From assembly GCA_001548435.1 (NCBI GenBank), contig AP017308.1:4535030-4599029 (forward strand): DNA of 64,000 nucleotides. Reading direction: 5' to 3'. Made by a program: the position numbers and the translations under genes. Origin of the DNA: Leptolyngbya sp. NIES-3755 (GTDB lineage Bacteria > Cyanobacteriota > Cyanobacteriia > Leptolyngbyales > Leptolyngbyaceae). Shown here piece after piece: positions 36,232 to 45,327 of the stretch. The notes under the pieces were generated by a model. It made no database searches. It saw only the letters and a program-made list of their open reading frames with translations, and was not told the origin of the DNA. The number at the start of each line of letters is the position of its first letter. Position 1 is the stretch's first letter.

Positions 36232-37658
36232 GTTGCCACCGCAGAGGGTGAGACACGGTTCAAGTAGCGGAAAATCCAATACTTAAAGATCGTGTCGAGA
36301 ATCACTGGGAAAGTCGCGATAAACAAGAAAATGAAATCGCGATTTGCAGGTAAACCAAAATGTCTAGAAACTCCTTCGAGAATGACTTCCCAACCGTGGG
36401 GTGAGTGGAATCCGACGAACACATCCGTAAACAGAATGATGATAAAGGCTTTGGCACTATCACTTAGACCGTAAACCGTTTCATCCATGAAGGATTTGAG
36501 GATTTCGATCTCGCGTTTGCCGTTGAGCAGAACGAGTATAAATGCGATCGTCCCCAGAATATCTGCAATCCAATTTTTGATCGCGGTTGCACTTTGATTC
36601 GAGAATGATTCTGCAATTTCAGTCGCTTTTTCGCGTACTCGAACTTCGACTTCTTCAGTTCGTTCTTTCGTTCGTTCTGCAACTTCTTCGGGCGTTAAAA
36701 CATTGCGCTCAAGCGTTTCTTTGATGAAGTTTTCAAACTTTAGTCGTTCTTCATACCCTTGCATTTCCCGCAGGGCTTCTTCTGCCATTTCACCGTTTAG
36801 AAAAATGCGATCGGGATTCTCAATTCTAAACTGATTAGAAATCCAAGCACCTGGAGGTAACGCATCCATTAAGACAAAGTTTCGAGTGACTTGCTGAACT
36901 AATAGTGGGATGAGAATCAAGATTAAAACAAAGCGAACCGCTAACAAAGTTTTTACTTTAGAAAGACGGTAGTTTTGTACGACTTCTGCTTCAGATTTTG
37001 GATCAAGATCGCGTCTTAACCGATTTAAAGTCGTGAGAATCGATCGAGGAAGTAACCCCGTTTTGTCAGAGATGCTTTCAAAATCTTCAGGGGTTGAAGC
37101 CGCTGTGTTTGGAACTTTTTCAGTCTCCGGTATGGTTAAACTTCGATTCGTATTTTTTCTCTCAAGTCCACCATTCGTCTCAGCATTGAGTAACGAGGTT
37201 GAAACCGCTTCGAGTGTCAATTGTTCATCTGCATATCGAGCGAGAATTTCATCAATCACCCGCAGTTTTTCCAGTGTAATTGCTGACTTATCTTGAACCG
37301 TTGGCACAAATCGAGCCGATCCAATTTCAGCAGTTTCGATCGTCCGAATTTCCTGCACTCTTTTATTCGGATTCGTGATCGATAACGCCGATCGACTTTG
37401 CCGAAACTCGGTTAATCTCATCCGAATAATGCGGAGATACTTTTGCAAATCAGCAGAGAAATACTCGAACGCGCTGCCTCGGAGTTGAGTCGATTGCGGA
37501 GCGATTTTTTTACCCCCGAAATGCTCATTCTCGATCGCTTTAATTTTCAGCGCGGCATCATAGGCTTGGTCAAGGGCACGATCGGGGGTTTCGAGATACC
37601 ATTGCTCAGCGCGACGCACATAAGCTCTCAGTTGCGACAGTAGCGAATTGTTATTCAT
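36210..37658 (-). CDS. pxcA: Proton extrusion protein PxcA (CemA homologue)
   Basis: A 482-residue protein. The N-terminal soluble part starts SLLSQLRAYVRRAEQWYLETPDRAL. The C-terminal half has four hydrophobic helices, with LAVRFVLILILIPLLVQQVT, IKNWIADILGTIAFILVL and HGWEVILEGVSRHFGLP, and ends KYWIFRYLNRVSPSAVATY, the CemA signature. In Synechocystis PcxA/PxcA is needed for light-driven proton export and helps CO2 and nitrate uptake. Chloroplast CemA corresponds only to the membrane part. It is convergent with, and overlaps, the hydrolase gene. Confidence 0.95.
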   Translation of the reverse strand: MNNNSLLSQLRAYVRRAEQWYLETPDRALDQAYDAALKIKAIENEHFGGKKIAPQSTQLRGSAFEYFSADLQKYLRIIRMRLTEFRQSRSALSITNPNKRVQEIRTIETAEIGSARFVPTVQDKSAITLEKLRVIDEILARYADEQLTLEAVSTSLLNAETNGGLERKNTNRSLTIPETEKVPNTAASTPEDFESISDKTGLLPRSILTTLNRLRRDLDPKSEAEVVQNYRLSKVKTLLAVRFVLILILIPLLVQQVTRNFVLMDALPPGAWISNQFRIENPDRIFLNGEMAEEALREMQGYEERLKFENFIKETLERNVLTPEEVAERTKERTEEVEVRVREKATEIAESFSNQSATAIKNWIADILGTIAFILVLLNGKREIEILKSFMDETVYGLSDSAKAFIIILFTDVFVGFHSPHGWEVILEGVSRHFGLPANRDFIFLFIATFPVILDTIFKYWIFRYLNRVSPSAVATYREMNE

Positions 37659-37841
37659 ATCAGAACGGCTGCAAAGTCGGAATTAAAAAGGTGTCTGATG
37701 TTACAGAGTAGCGGATGAACGAGTCTGATTTTGTTGATCGCTCTATTCTAAAGCTGCTTTCTTCAGAAGGTTTAGGATAGAAAGAGCATCTTAAGGAAGC
37801 GAAGAGAATCGTATCTTAGCAAATCTGATCGAGGGGATTTC

Positions 37842-39902
37842 GTGCAAATGCAAACATTTCGATCACTTTGGATTCAAGGCGCATCGAGAACGGGGAAAAC
37901 AGCGCGTCTGATTGCTCAGGCGTGTGAGTGGCTACGGGCGAAAAAATCTGGAATTCTGGTACTGGCAGCGATCGGAGATAATCGACTGGAGTTCAGCGAT
38001 CGATTAACCGATGCAACTCAAGGAAAATTCCCGTTCCGCGCTACAACGCCGCTCGGATTTTTTGAGGATGAAGTGACGCTGTTTTGGTCACTGTTGGTTC
38101 AACATCTGGATCTGAAGGCTCAGTTTCCGGTGAGATTGCGCCCTGAAAATGAGCAGGAACTAGCGACGAAATTATGGCGTGTGGAGTTGGATAGCGCGAT
38201 TGCAGAGTCCGGAATTCCCGAAGCGCGATTAGTCCGTCGAGTATTGGATTTGATGCAGCTTGGCGCTCTGGGCGGTGTTGCGGTTGATGAAATTCCTGCG
38301 ATGCTAAATCAGGGATTGCCTCAGTTAGAGGGAGAATTTTCTGAACTGCCTTTGTCGCCTGAAACGATCGGGGAAATGATGCAGCGTTGGCGATCGTGGT
38401 GTTTGCGACGTGGATTATTGACGTACAGTTTGATTACCGATTTGTACGGGCGTTATCTTTTACATGATCCAACGTATCAACAGCATTTAATCGAACGATA
38501 TCAAGCGGTGATTGCGGATGATGTTGATGAGTATCCCGCGATCGTGCGTCAATTGTTTGAGTTTTTGATTGATCGACAAGTTCGCTGCGCGTTCGCGTTT
38601 AATCCAGATGGAGCGGTGAGATTGGGATTGGGAGCCGATCCAGAGTATTTAATGGCTATACGCGATCGCTGTTCGGTGATCGAATTAAGCGATCGAACAA
38701 ATTCCTGTTTAATGGACGAACTTGGAGAATCAATCTTAGATTTAGTCACCGATCCTGTATTTTTTGCCAGCTTGCCTGATTCGATTCAAACAATTCAAAC
38801 GATGACTCAGGCGCAGTTGATTCGCCAAACCGCAGAAATCATTATCAAAGGGGTACAGTCGGGAACGGTTGAGCCGCGTGATGTTGCCCTAATTGGTCCT
38901 GGGATCGATCCGATTTCTCGATATGCGTTTCGGGAGATTTTGATGCGCCAGAATATTCCAGTCGAGTTTCTGAATGATCAGCGTCCGCTTGCGAGTAGTC
39001 CGATCGTGCGATCATTATTAACACTTCTAACTTTGATTTATCCCGGACTTGGACGATCGACGAATCGAGATACGATCGCAGAAATGCTTGTGATTCTCAG
39101 TCAAAAATCGGAATCGCCTGTTAATTATGCGATCGATCCGGTTCGAGCAGGATTACTGGCTGATCATTGTTTCGAGCCGCATCCAGAGCAACCCCGTTTA
39201 CTGCCTGCAAATACCTTTCCACGCTGGGATCGATTGGGATATCAAGCTTCGGAAGCGTATGAAAATCTAGTGCGATGGATTGAATTACAGCGATCGCAGT
39301 TAGAAACACGAATGATTGCGAGTCCGGTTGTGATGCTCGATCGAGCGATTCAGCGATTCTTTCTCGGTGGCAGTCATCTTCCGTTTGATCAACTTGCAGG
39401 ACTGCGGGAATTGATGGAAACGGCTCAACATTATTGGGAAGTAGACGATCGACTCCGACGCAGTGATCTAAGTGATGCACCTCAATCTTTGACAGTGCGA
39501 AATTTTATTCAATTGCTGAGAAGTGGAACTGTGACCGCGAATCCGTTTCCGGTGCGATTGGTTCAGCCGAATTCGGTCACATTGGCGACGGTGTTTCAGT
39601 ACAGGTCGGTACGTCGATCGCATCGTTGGCAATTCTGGCTAGATGCGGGTTCGTCTCGTTGGCTCAGTGGAGTCGATTCGCTGTTTGCGGCTCCGTTATT
39701 TCTCCAAGACTGGTCAGGACAGGTTTGGGATGTGGAAGACACACAGCGAATGAACGAACAGCGATTAAGACGAATTCTGCTCGATTTGTTGGGACGCACA
39801 GAAGAGCGATTGTTCTTGTGTTACAGCGATCTTTCGACCAGCGGACAGGAGCAAACGGGAATCTTGACTTCGCTTGTTAATGCGGCGATTCCGGTGAGTT
39901 AG
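37842..39902 (+). CDS. UvrD/AddB-like ATPase, annotated in cyanobacteria as a recombinase-like protein
   Basis: A 686-residue protein with a Walker A motif near the N-terminus, IQGASRTGKTARLIAQA, and a Walker B-like acidic block, AVIADDVDEYPAIVRQL. A later segment, VALIGPGIDPISRYAFREIL, resembles the second RecA domain of SF1 helicases, and the C-terminal RTEERLFLCYSDLSTSG resembles their motif VI region. The nuclease Fe-S cysteines of AddB are not seen. It likely acts on DNA in recombination or repair. Start: GTG at 37842 or ATG at 37848; the difference is two residues. It overlaps the next convergent gene by 26 bases. Confidence 0.7.
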   Translation: MQMQTFRSLWIQGASRTGKTARLIAQACEWLRAKKSGILVLAAIGDNRLEFSDRLTDATQGKFPFRATTPLGFFEDEVTLFWSLLVQHLDLKAQFPVRLRPENEQELATKLWRVELDSAIAESGIPEARLVRRVLDLMQLGALGGVAVDEIPAMLNQGLPQLEGEFSELPLSPETIGEMMQRWRSWCLRRGLLTYSLITDLYGRYLLHDPTYQQHLIERYQAVIADDVDEYPAIVRQLFEFLIDRQVRCAFAFNPDGAVRLGLGADPEYLMAIRDRCSVIELSDRTNSCLMDELGESILDLVTDPVFFASLPDSIQTIQTMTQAQLIRQTAEIIIKGVQSGTVEPRDVALIGPGIDPISRYAFREILMRQNIPVEFLNDQRPLASSPIVRSLLTLLTLIYPGLGRSTNRDTIAEMLVILSQKSESPVNYAIDPVRAGLLADHCFEPHPEQPRLLPANTFPRWDRLGYQASEAYENLVRWIELQRSQLETRMIASPVVMLDRAIQRFFLGGSHLPFDQLAGLRELMETAQHYWEVDDRLRRSDLSDAPQSLTVRNFIQLLRSGTVTANPFPVRLVQPNSVTLATVFQYRSVRRSHRWQFWLDAGSSRWLSGVDSLFAAPLFLQDWSGQVWDVEDTQRMNEQRLRRILLDLLGRTEERLFLCYSDLSTSGQEQTGILTSLVNAAIPVS

Positions 39903-40878
39903 CGAGTGGAGCACGATCGCGAAATTCAAACCAAAGACCCGCCGCGATCGCGCTTCCTCCTAAACCTGCAATCATTAACACTCTCAAGATTGAACTCGGA
40001 TCATATTCCAAGAGCCGACTCAGAATTTGCCAACTCAACGCGATCGCACCCAACCAAAAAGCCCGCCGCTCTCTAGTTTTCAAGCCTTTTTGTATAGCTA
40101 CGATCGCTAATACGCCCAACAGAGCATTGAATACGATCGCGGCAAACACCGGAATCGCTTCAACTCGTAAATGCCAAAAATGCACGATCGAACTCATCAC
40201 CAGCATCGATCCGATCATTGCGCTTTTCCACTCTCGCGCCTGAATCACTAGATAAATCCATTGTCCGATCGCGACTGCCGCAATCATTCCCACACTTAGC
40301 AGCGATCGCCATTTCAACAGGCGACTATACCAACCAGAACTAATCCAAGCCGCATAAAACGAGAACCAATAGAACAATCCAGCTAGATAAATCACTGCTA
40401 ACCGACGAGCGATCGGTTGAAATAATTTCCGCTGTTGTCCGAACGTCCAAATCGTATCGTTGTATGACCAAAGCAACGCAGCCGGAAGCATCAACAAAAG
40501 AAATGGTAAAACACTTCCTTTGGTGAGAATTGCACCCAAGTTACTGAGCAGCGATGAACAGACTGCGATCGCGCTCATCACAAATAATTTTTGCGATCGA
40601 CATCGATAAGCCAATGGGAGAAAAAGAATCGCAGCGACGATCGGCATTTGCAGCGAAACCGAATCAATCAGCGATAAATTTCGTTCCGTTAAACTGTGAG
40701 TCCAACCGCTCCAGTAGCTTAGTCCAATCAGTACGATCGCCCAAATTCCAAATGCAGAATGGCGAAAGGAATATGCGATCGCTAAAACTCCAAGCCCCAG
40801 AACAAACAGAACTTCAGCCAACATGAACACTACAAGAAGCGGGAAAACACGGTATTTTTCCAGCGTCTCACATTTCAT
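39877..40878 (-). CDS. Multi-pass membrane protein of unknown function
   Basis: A 333-residue protein with about 10 hydrophobic helices spread over its whole length and short charged loops. The pattern is reminiscent of the C-terminal part of DUF2157 membrane proteins, but the cytoplasmic N-terminal segment of that family is absent, so it might be a shortened relative. No catalytic motif is visible. It overlaps the convergent ATPase gene by 26 bases, and its start is 28 bases downstream of the retropepsin-like gene, so it could be co-transcribed with that gene. Confidence 0.65.
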   Translation of the reverse strand: MKCETLEKYRVFPLLVVFMLAEVLFVLGLGVLAIAYSFRHSAFGIWAIVLIGLSYWSGWTHSLTERNLSLIDSVSLQMPIVAAILFLPLAYRCRSQKLFVMSAIAVCSSLLSNLGAILTKGSVLPFLLLMLPAALLWSYNDTIWTFGQQRKLFQPIARRLAVIYLAGLFYWFSFYAAWISSGWYSRLLKWRSLLSVGMIAAVAIGQWIYLVIQAREWKSAMIGSMLVMSSIVHFWHLRVEAIPVFAAIVFNALLGVLAIVAIQKGLKTRERRAFWLGAIALSWQILSRLLEYDPSSILRVLMIAGLGGSAIAAGLWFEFRDRAPLANSPESPH

Positions 40879-40906
40879 CTCCGTATTTTCCGGGAATTAT
40901 GCCAGC

Positions 40907-41368
40907 TTAAAGAATTGTCAGGTGAGGAATCGTCAAATAAGTTTCGGCTGAGTTATCTGGCAAAACATTCAGCGTTTGATTATCTAGCTTCAAGCCCATT
41001 GCATCGAGAGGAATCGTTCCAATTGAGGCGCTGCTTGCATCTGGTAACTCTAAGCATTCAAACGTTCCCTCTCGGTCATCAATCTTAAGATTCACATCCT
41101 GAAAGATTCGAGCAGTTTTCGTTCCCGTTTCTGTTTGGATCGTCACTTCTCGTGCAAGTTCTAGTCCTAATTGCTCAATCACATTCGCAGGTAAGCACAA
41201 CTTAATTATGTTCGGATTGACTAGAACGTTCTCAAGGGTTATCGATCGAACCGCATCCGGAGGAATCGTTCCATCCTTCGCACGAATCTGATCCGCACGA
41301 TTTGCTACCGTTATCGTTGTATATACTTTGCCCATCGTCGTTGAATGCTCATTGGTTGCAGAGTGCAT
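40907..41368 (-). CDS. Retropepsin-like protein lacking the catalytic DTG
   Basis: A 153-residue protein with a strong AGGAGG ribosome binding site 4 bases before the ATG at 41368. From residue 12 it follows the clan AA aspartic protease pattern found in cyanobacteria (MGKVYTTITVANRADQI, CLPANVIEQLGLELAREV, ASIGTIPLDAMGLKLDN). The catalytic motif, normally V-D-T-G-A, reads V-N-P-N-I here, so the active-site Asp is lost. It is probably not an active protease. The subtilase gene lies upstream on the same strand with about 90 bases between, so the pair may be functionally linked. Confidence 0.75.
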   Translation of the reverse strand: MHSATNEHSTTMGKVYTTITVANRADQIRAKDGTIPPDAVRSITLENVLVNPNIIKLCLPANVIEQLGLELAREVTIQTETGTKTARIFQDVNLKIDDREGTFECLELPDASSASIGTIPLDAMGLKLDNQTLNVLPDNSAETYLTIPHLTIL

Positions 41369-41461
41369 AGTACCTCCTAAACAGGAAAAGGCGATGTTCT
41401 TCTATTATCGCGCTGAAAAAGCTGTGCCCGAATGACATTAACTTCTTCAGCGCAATCACTC

Positions 41462-42688
41462 TTAACTCTGAGGTGCGCGAACCATTCCAGCCCCAACATC
41501 AAACGGATCGAATCCCGCAGCGATGCCTTCTGGAGTCGAATTTCCAATCACACGAGCGGTTAAGTCCATCGCATTCAATCGTCCGCCCTGCATAAGTTTC
41601 TGTGCCCAAAGTGCCGCAACACCAGACACATGAGGAGCCGCCATACTCGTCCCATTCAGAGCTACTAAACCCCCGCCAGCTTTCGCAGACAATACTTGCA
41701 CACCAGGTCCAGACAGATTCGCTCCCGTATTCGAGAAAGGCGCGATCGCATATCCTTTCTCTCCCCGTCCCAATGCCGCCACTGAAATAATTCCTTCTGA
41801 AACCGCAGGAGGCGCGACCGCAATTTCCCAATCTTTGTTCGTTTGACGACGGCTTTCATTGCCTGCTGCTGCCACAAGAATGGTCGCTTGAGCAAAAGAC
41901 GATCGCGCTTTCGCAAGTCCCGACAAACTCTGGAAGAGTTGAATGTTGGCACGATAGCCTTCGAGAGCGCGGGAGGTAGCAAGCTCGATCGGTAAACCCC
42001 GTCCGACAAAGAATTGCACAAATCCTGGGAAATCAATGCCCAAAGACATCGAAATGATGTTAGCTCCATTCTCAAATGCCCAGAGAATGGCATCGGCAAT
42101 CTGATCACTAGAGCCACCTTGTTCCCCGATCACTTTTCCGATCAAAGCCTTTTTCACACCCGGTGCAACACCAATCCGAGTATTATCCACGGCGCGACCA
42201 AAAATCGTTCCTGCACAGTGAGTTCCGTGTCCGTCTTTGTCGCCATCTCCTTCGCCTGTAAAGTCCTTTTGAACGATTTCCACACCAGCGAAGGCAGGAT
42301 GAGTTGGATCAATTCCCGAATCGAGAACGGAAACGACAACGCCTTCTCCGGTAAAGGGTGAAGTATCGGCTCCCACCGCTTGAACGCCCCAAGTGAGTTT
42401 GGCTGTCGATTTTGTTTGAGCGGTCAGATTCGCGATATTTTCGACGGTCGGTTCAAAATCTGCGGCTTCGGCTTCCACAGGACGAATGAGATTCATTGGC
42501 ATCACAGGTGCGATCGCAACCACATCTGGATCGCGATTCAAGGAACTAATGTCTTTGCGATCGATCTCATCGACTGCGACTTGAAGGCTAGGCGGGGCGG
42601 ATTGAGCCGCTTCAGAACTGGCGGGACCTGCAAAAAAATCGCGAGTCGTCGCGTTGAGGTTTCTCAGAACAATGTGTTTCGTTTTCAT
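41462..42688 (-). CDS. S8 family serine peptidase (subtilase)
   Basis: A 408-residue subtilisin-like protease. The first 100 residues look like a pro-region or N-terminal domain without a clear signal peptide. The catalytic triad is Asp in VVSVLDSGIDPTHP, His in KDGHGTHCAGT and Ser in ALNGTSMAAPHVSG, with the oxyanion Asn in LVAAAGNESR. All are intact. Lack of a signal peptide suggests a cytoplasmic or self-processed enzyme. Downstream on the same strand is the retropepsin-like protein without a catalytic site. Confidence 0.93.
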   Translation of the reverse strand: MKTKHIVLRNLNATTRDFFAGPASSEAAQSAPPSLQVAVDEIDRKDISSLNRDPDVVAIAPVMPMNLIRPVEAEAADFEPTVENIANLTAQTKSTAKLTWGVQAVGADTSPFTGEGVVVSVLDSGIDPTHPAFAGVEIVQKDFTGEGDGDKDGHGTHCAGTIFGRAVDNTRIGVAPGVKKALIGKVIGEQGGSSDQIADAILWAFENGANIISMSLGIDFPGFVQFFVGRGLPIELATSRALEGYRANIQLFQSLSGLAKARSSFAQATILVAAAGNESRRQTNKDWEIAVAPPAVSEGIISVAALGRGEKGYAIAPFSNTGANLSGPGVQVLSAKAGGGLVALNGTSMAAPHVSGVAALWAQKLMQGGRLNAMDLTARVIGNSTPEGIAAGFDPFDVGAGMVRAPQS

Positions 42689-42843
42689 GGGGCTTCAAAT
42701 ATTAAACAACTATGCGATCGCTTCAGGAACATTGGCGCGAGTTTCGGAACTCTACCATTAGAAATTTTTTGATGATGAGCCTTTAGCATGATATTTCTCT
42801 CATCAGAAATGGTACAGAAAGTTTTTAGGGGCGTGGAAAAGTT

Positions 42844-45057
42844 TTGCTTAGTGCGATCGTTCTTCGGTATAAACAGACAGAGAGTTTTGGGTCTGTTGTG
42901 CGCTGGTTCTTTGCTGTTTTATTTGCAATTTTGATTGGGTGGGGTGCTGTTCCCGTTCACGCAGCTTCTTTGGAACGAGTGCCTTTAACGTTGGAATTGT
43001 TGCAGGAACGATTGCGCTCTCCCATTCCGAGCGAGGGAACACGCATGGTCGATTTGAAGCGAATGTCGATCGATCTTCGTCCCGAAAATGCTGCATTTCG
43101 TGATCAGTTCTACAGTCTGGTACAGGCACAATTACAAAAACCAGGAGTGCCACTGGGTTTGGATTTGAGCAATTCGATCATCGAAGGTGACTTTACCACG
43201 AGCAAATTAGGCTTACGTGCACCCATTTATGACGGAGCAGCATTATCGAAATTGTTTACACCTGCGGAACAGGAACAGTTGAAGCGCGATCGAAGACGGT
43301 TATATCGATTAAGTACACTATCGCAATCACTATTAATCAAGCCTACAGAAACAATAACGCCGCTACAATTAACAGTATTTCGCGCACCGATCAAATTAGC
43401 ACAAACGCGAATTACAGGATTTGCAGATTTAACGAATACGTTCTTTCTCAATCGATTTGAAGCGCAAGGCATTCAATTTCCATCCGGAGCAGACTTATCC
43501 CAATCGCGATTTAGTTTGCCGATGAATTTCGCCAGTGCAAATTTTGGTCGAGAAGTGCAGTTTCGCAACACAATCTTCTTTGCTAAAGCAGAATTCAATC
43601 AGGTTCAGTTTCGAGGTGAGGTGAACTTTCAAGGTGCAGAGTTTCAGAACACCGCGAACTTTAATCAATCTGTGTTCTATCAGCCTGCAAATTTTACGAG
43701 AGTTCAATGGCAAGGAAATGCTGATTTTGCTCAAACGAGATGGCGCGATCAAGCGAACTTTAGTAAGGATCGATTTGGTCGATCGCTGTTTCTCACAGAT
43801 GCAACATTCGAGAAATTCGCTCTATTCCGAGAGTCCCAATTCAATGCTCTGGCAAATCTCAGAGGAGCAACAATTCTCGATCGAGCCGATTTCAGTTATT
43901 GCAGTTTCACAAACGGCGCATATCTGAATGTTCCAGGACTGAGATTCGATTCTGATAAAGCGAAAATTCTCGGTGATCCGGGACAAATTGGACGATTTCT
44001 TTCTGTTCCAACTTTGCAAGGCAATGAGAACTTATTGCGTGAATTAGTCCGAAATTTCCGACGATTAGAACAGATTGCCGATGCGAATCAGATCGACTAT
44101 CTCACTCAGACTTTACGATCGCGTCAACTCAAACGCCTACTTTTCGGAACCGATCTGAACACCGCTAATCTCAGTAAATTAAAACAAATCGGATTCAGTG
44201 ATTCTCAAGCGAACGCGGTTATTCAACGCCGCAAAGAGCAACCGTTTCGGAATTTAACTGAATTACTCACCGTTGACCAAATTGGCATTGCAACTTATAT
44301 TAACGTTCGCGATCGTGTCATCGCCTCTGATCCATTACCGCCCGCATTGAATGTTTGGCGAAAACTCTCGATCGCATTTCAATGGATCAGTTTAAGTCTT
44401 CTCTTACTACTCAGCCGAAATGGAACCAGTTTTTGGCTAATCTTCGGAATCGGAGTTGTCACGGTTTCTTATTTCAGCGTTTTGTTCTGGATTGTCGATC
44501 GTGTTCGCCGTAGATATCCGAAACCGATTTTGCCCACCGTTTCCGAACTTATTTCGACTGTTAGTTTTGCGATCGTTCTACTTCTAGTTGGATTAACCGC
44601 AGTGATTCAAGCGGCAGATCGACCTTTGATCACTTTGCTGTGGTTATCGATCGTTGTAATCCCTGTTCCTCTAATTCTCATTGGATTGCTCTATCGTCAA
44701 GGTCGATATCATCCACTTCTAGAAGTCAGCTACTTTTCAGAAGAAGGCACATTACGACAGTTGCGAATTCTCGTCGGCAGACTTCCCACGATTCCGAGAT
44801 ATCCCTTATTTCGAGAGCGATACTTACCCATCTTGTGGGATCGAAAATGGAACTGGCTGAACTATTTCGACTTCAGTTTCAATAACTTCCTCCGCTTTGG
44901 ATTCAACGACATTCGACTGCGCGACGAACACTTGCCCGGACTGATTTCTGCGATCGTCTGGTATCAATGGATATTAGGAACCCTGTACATTGCCCTATTA
45001 TTGTGGACTCTCTCCAGGACGATCCCAGGATTGAACCTCTTGATCTACTTTAGATAG
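42844..45057 (+). CDS. Pentapeptide-repeat protein with HhH region and membrane helices
   Basis: A 737-residue protein with an unusual domain order. An N-terminal hydrophobic signal (WFFAVLFAILIGWGAVPVHA) is followed by pentapeptide repeats at about residues 180-370 (repeated A-N-F / A-x-F units). A ComEA-like helix-hairpin-helix stretch follows (DLNTANLSKLKQIGFSDSQA, then FRNLTELLTVDQIG). The last 230 residues hold about five membrane helices. The start is uncertain: a TTG at 42844 preceded by AGGGG, or a GTG at 42898 that would put the signal peptide first. Function unknown; the beta-helix may sit in the periplasm anchored by the C-terminal helices. Confidence 0.82.
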   Translation: MLSAIVLRYKQTESFGSVVRWFFAVLFAILIGWGAVPVHAASLERVPLTLELLQERLRSPIPSEGTRMVDLKRMSIDLRPENAAFRDQFYSLVQAQLQKPGVPLGLDLSNSIIEGDFTTSKLGLRAPIYDGAALSKLFTPAEQEQLKRDRRRLYRLSTLSQSLLIKPTETITPLQLTVFRAPIKLAQTRITGFADLTNTFFLNRFEAQGIQFPSGADLSQSRFSLPMNFASANFGREVQFRNTIFFAKAEFNQVQFRGEVNFQGAEFQNTANFNQSVFYQPANFTRVQWQGNADFAQTRWRDQANFSKDRFGRSLFLTDATFEKFALFRESQFNALANLRGATILDRADFSYCSFTNGAYLNVPGLRFDSDKAKILGDPGQIGRFLSVPTLQGNENLLRELVRNFRRLEQIADANQIDYLTQTLRSRQLKRLLFGTDLNTANLSKLKQIGFSDSQANAVIQRRKEQPFRNLTELLTVDQIGIATYINVRDRVIASDPLPPALNVWRKLSIAFQWISLSLLLLLSRNGTSFWLIFGIGVVTVSYFSVLFWIVDRVRRRYPKPILPTVSELISTVSFAIVLLLVGLTAVIQAADRPLITLLWLSIVVIPVPLILIGLLYRQGRYHPLLEVSYFSEEGTLRQLRILVGRLPTIPRYPLFRERYLPILWDRKWNWLNYFDFSFNNFLRFGFNDIRLRDEHLPGLISAIVWYQWILGTLYIALLLWTLSRTIPGLNLLIYFR

Positions 45058-45327
45058 GAAAACAATATAGAGACAGGATTTCAAAAAAGTGATTCGTTTC
45101 CGTCTTTGCTTCTAAAATCAATGCAGTTACAAAACAAGTTCTTGATTTTATCCAGTTTGTCCAGGCAAAATCAGGGAAATATGGTTAACAGACTGCATTT
45201 GGTCAAACACCGATCCTGTGAATGACCCCTAAAAAAGTCGCGATTTCTGGTCTCATTGCATACAATTGAAGTCCGAAATTTGCGAAGTTCCGAGTTCAAT
45301 CGAAAAAATGGTGTGATGAGGGTACCT

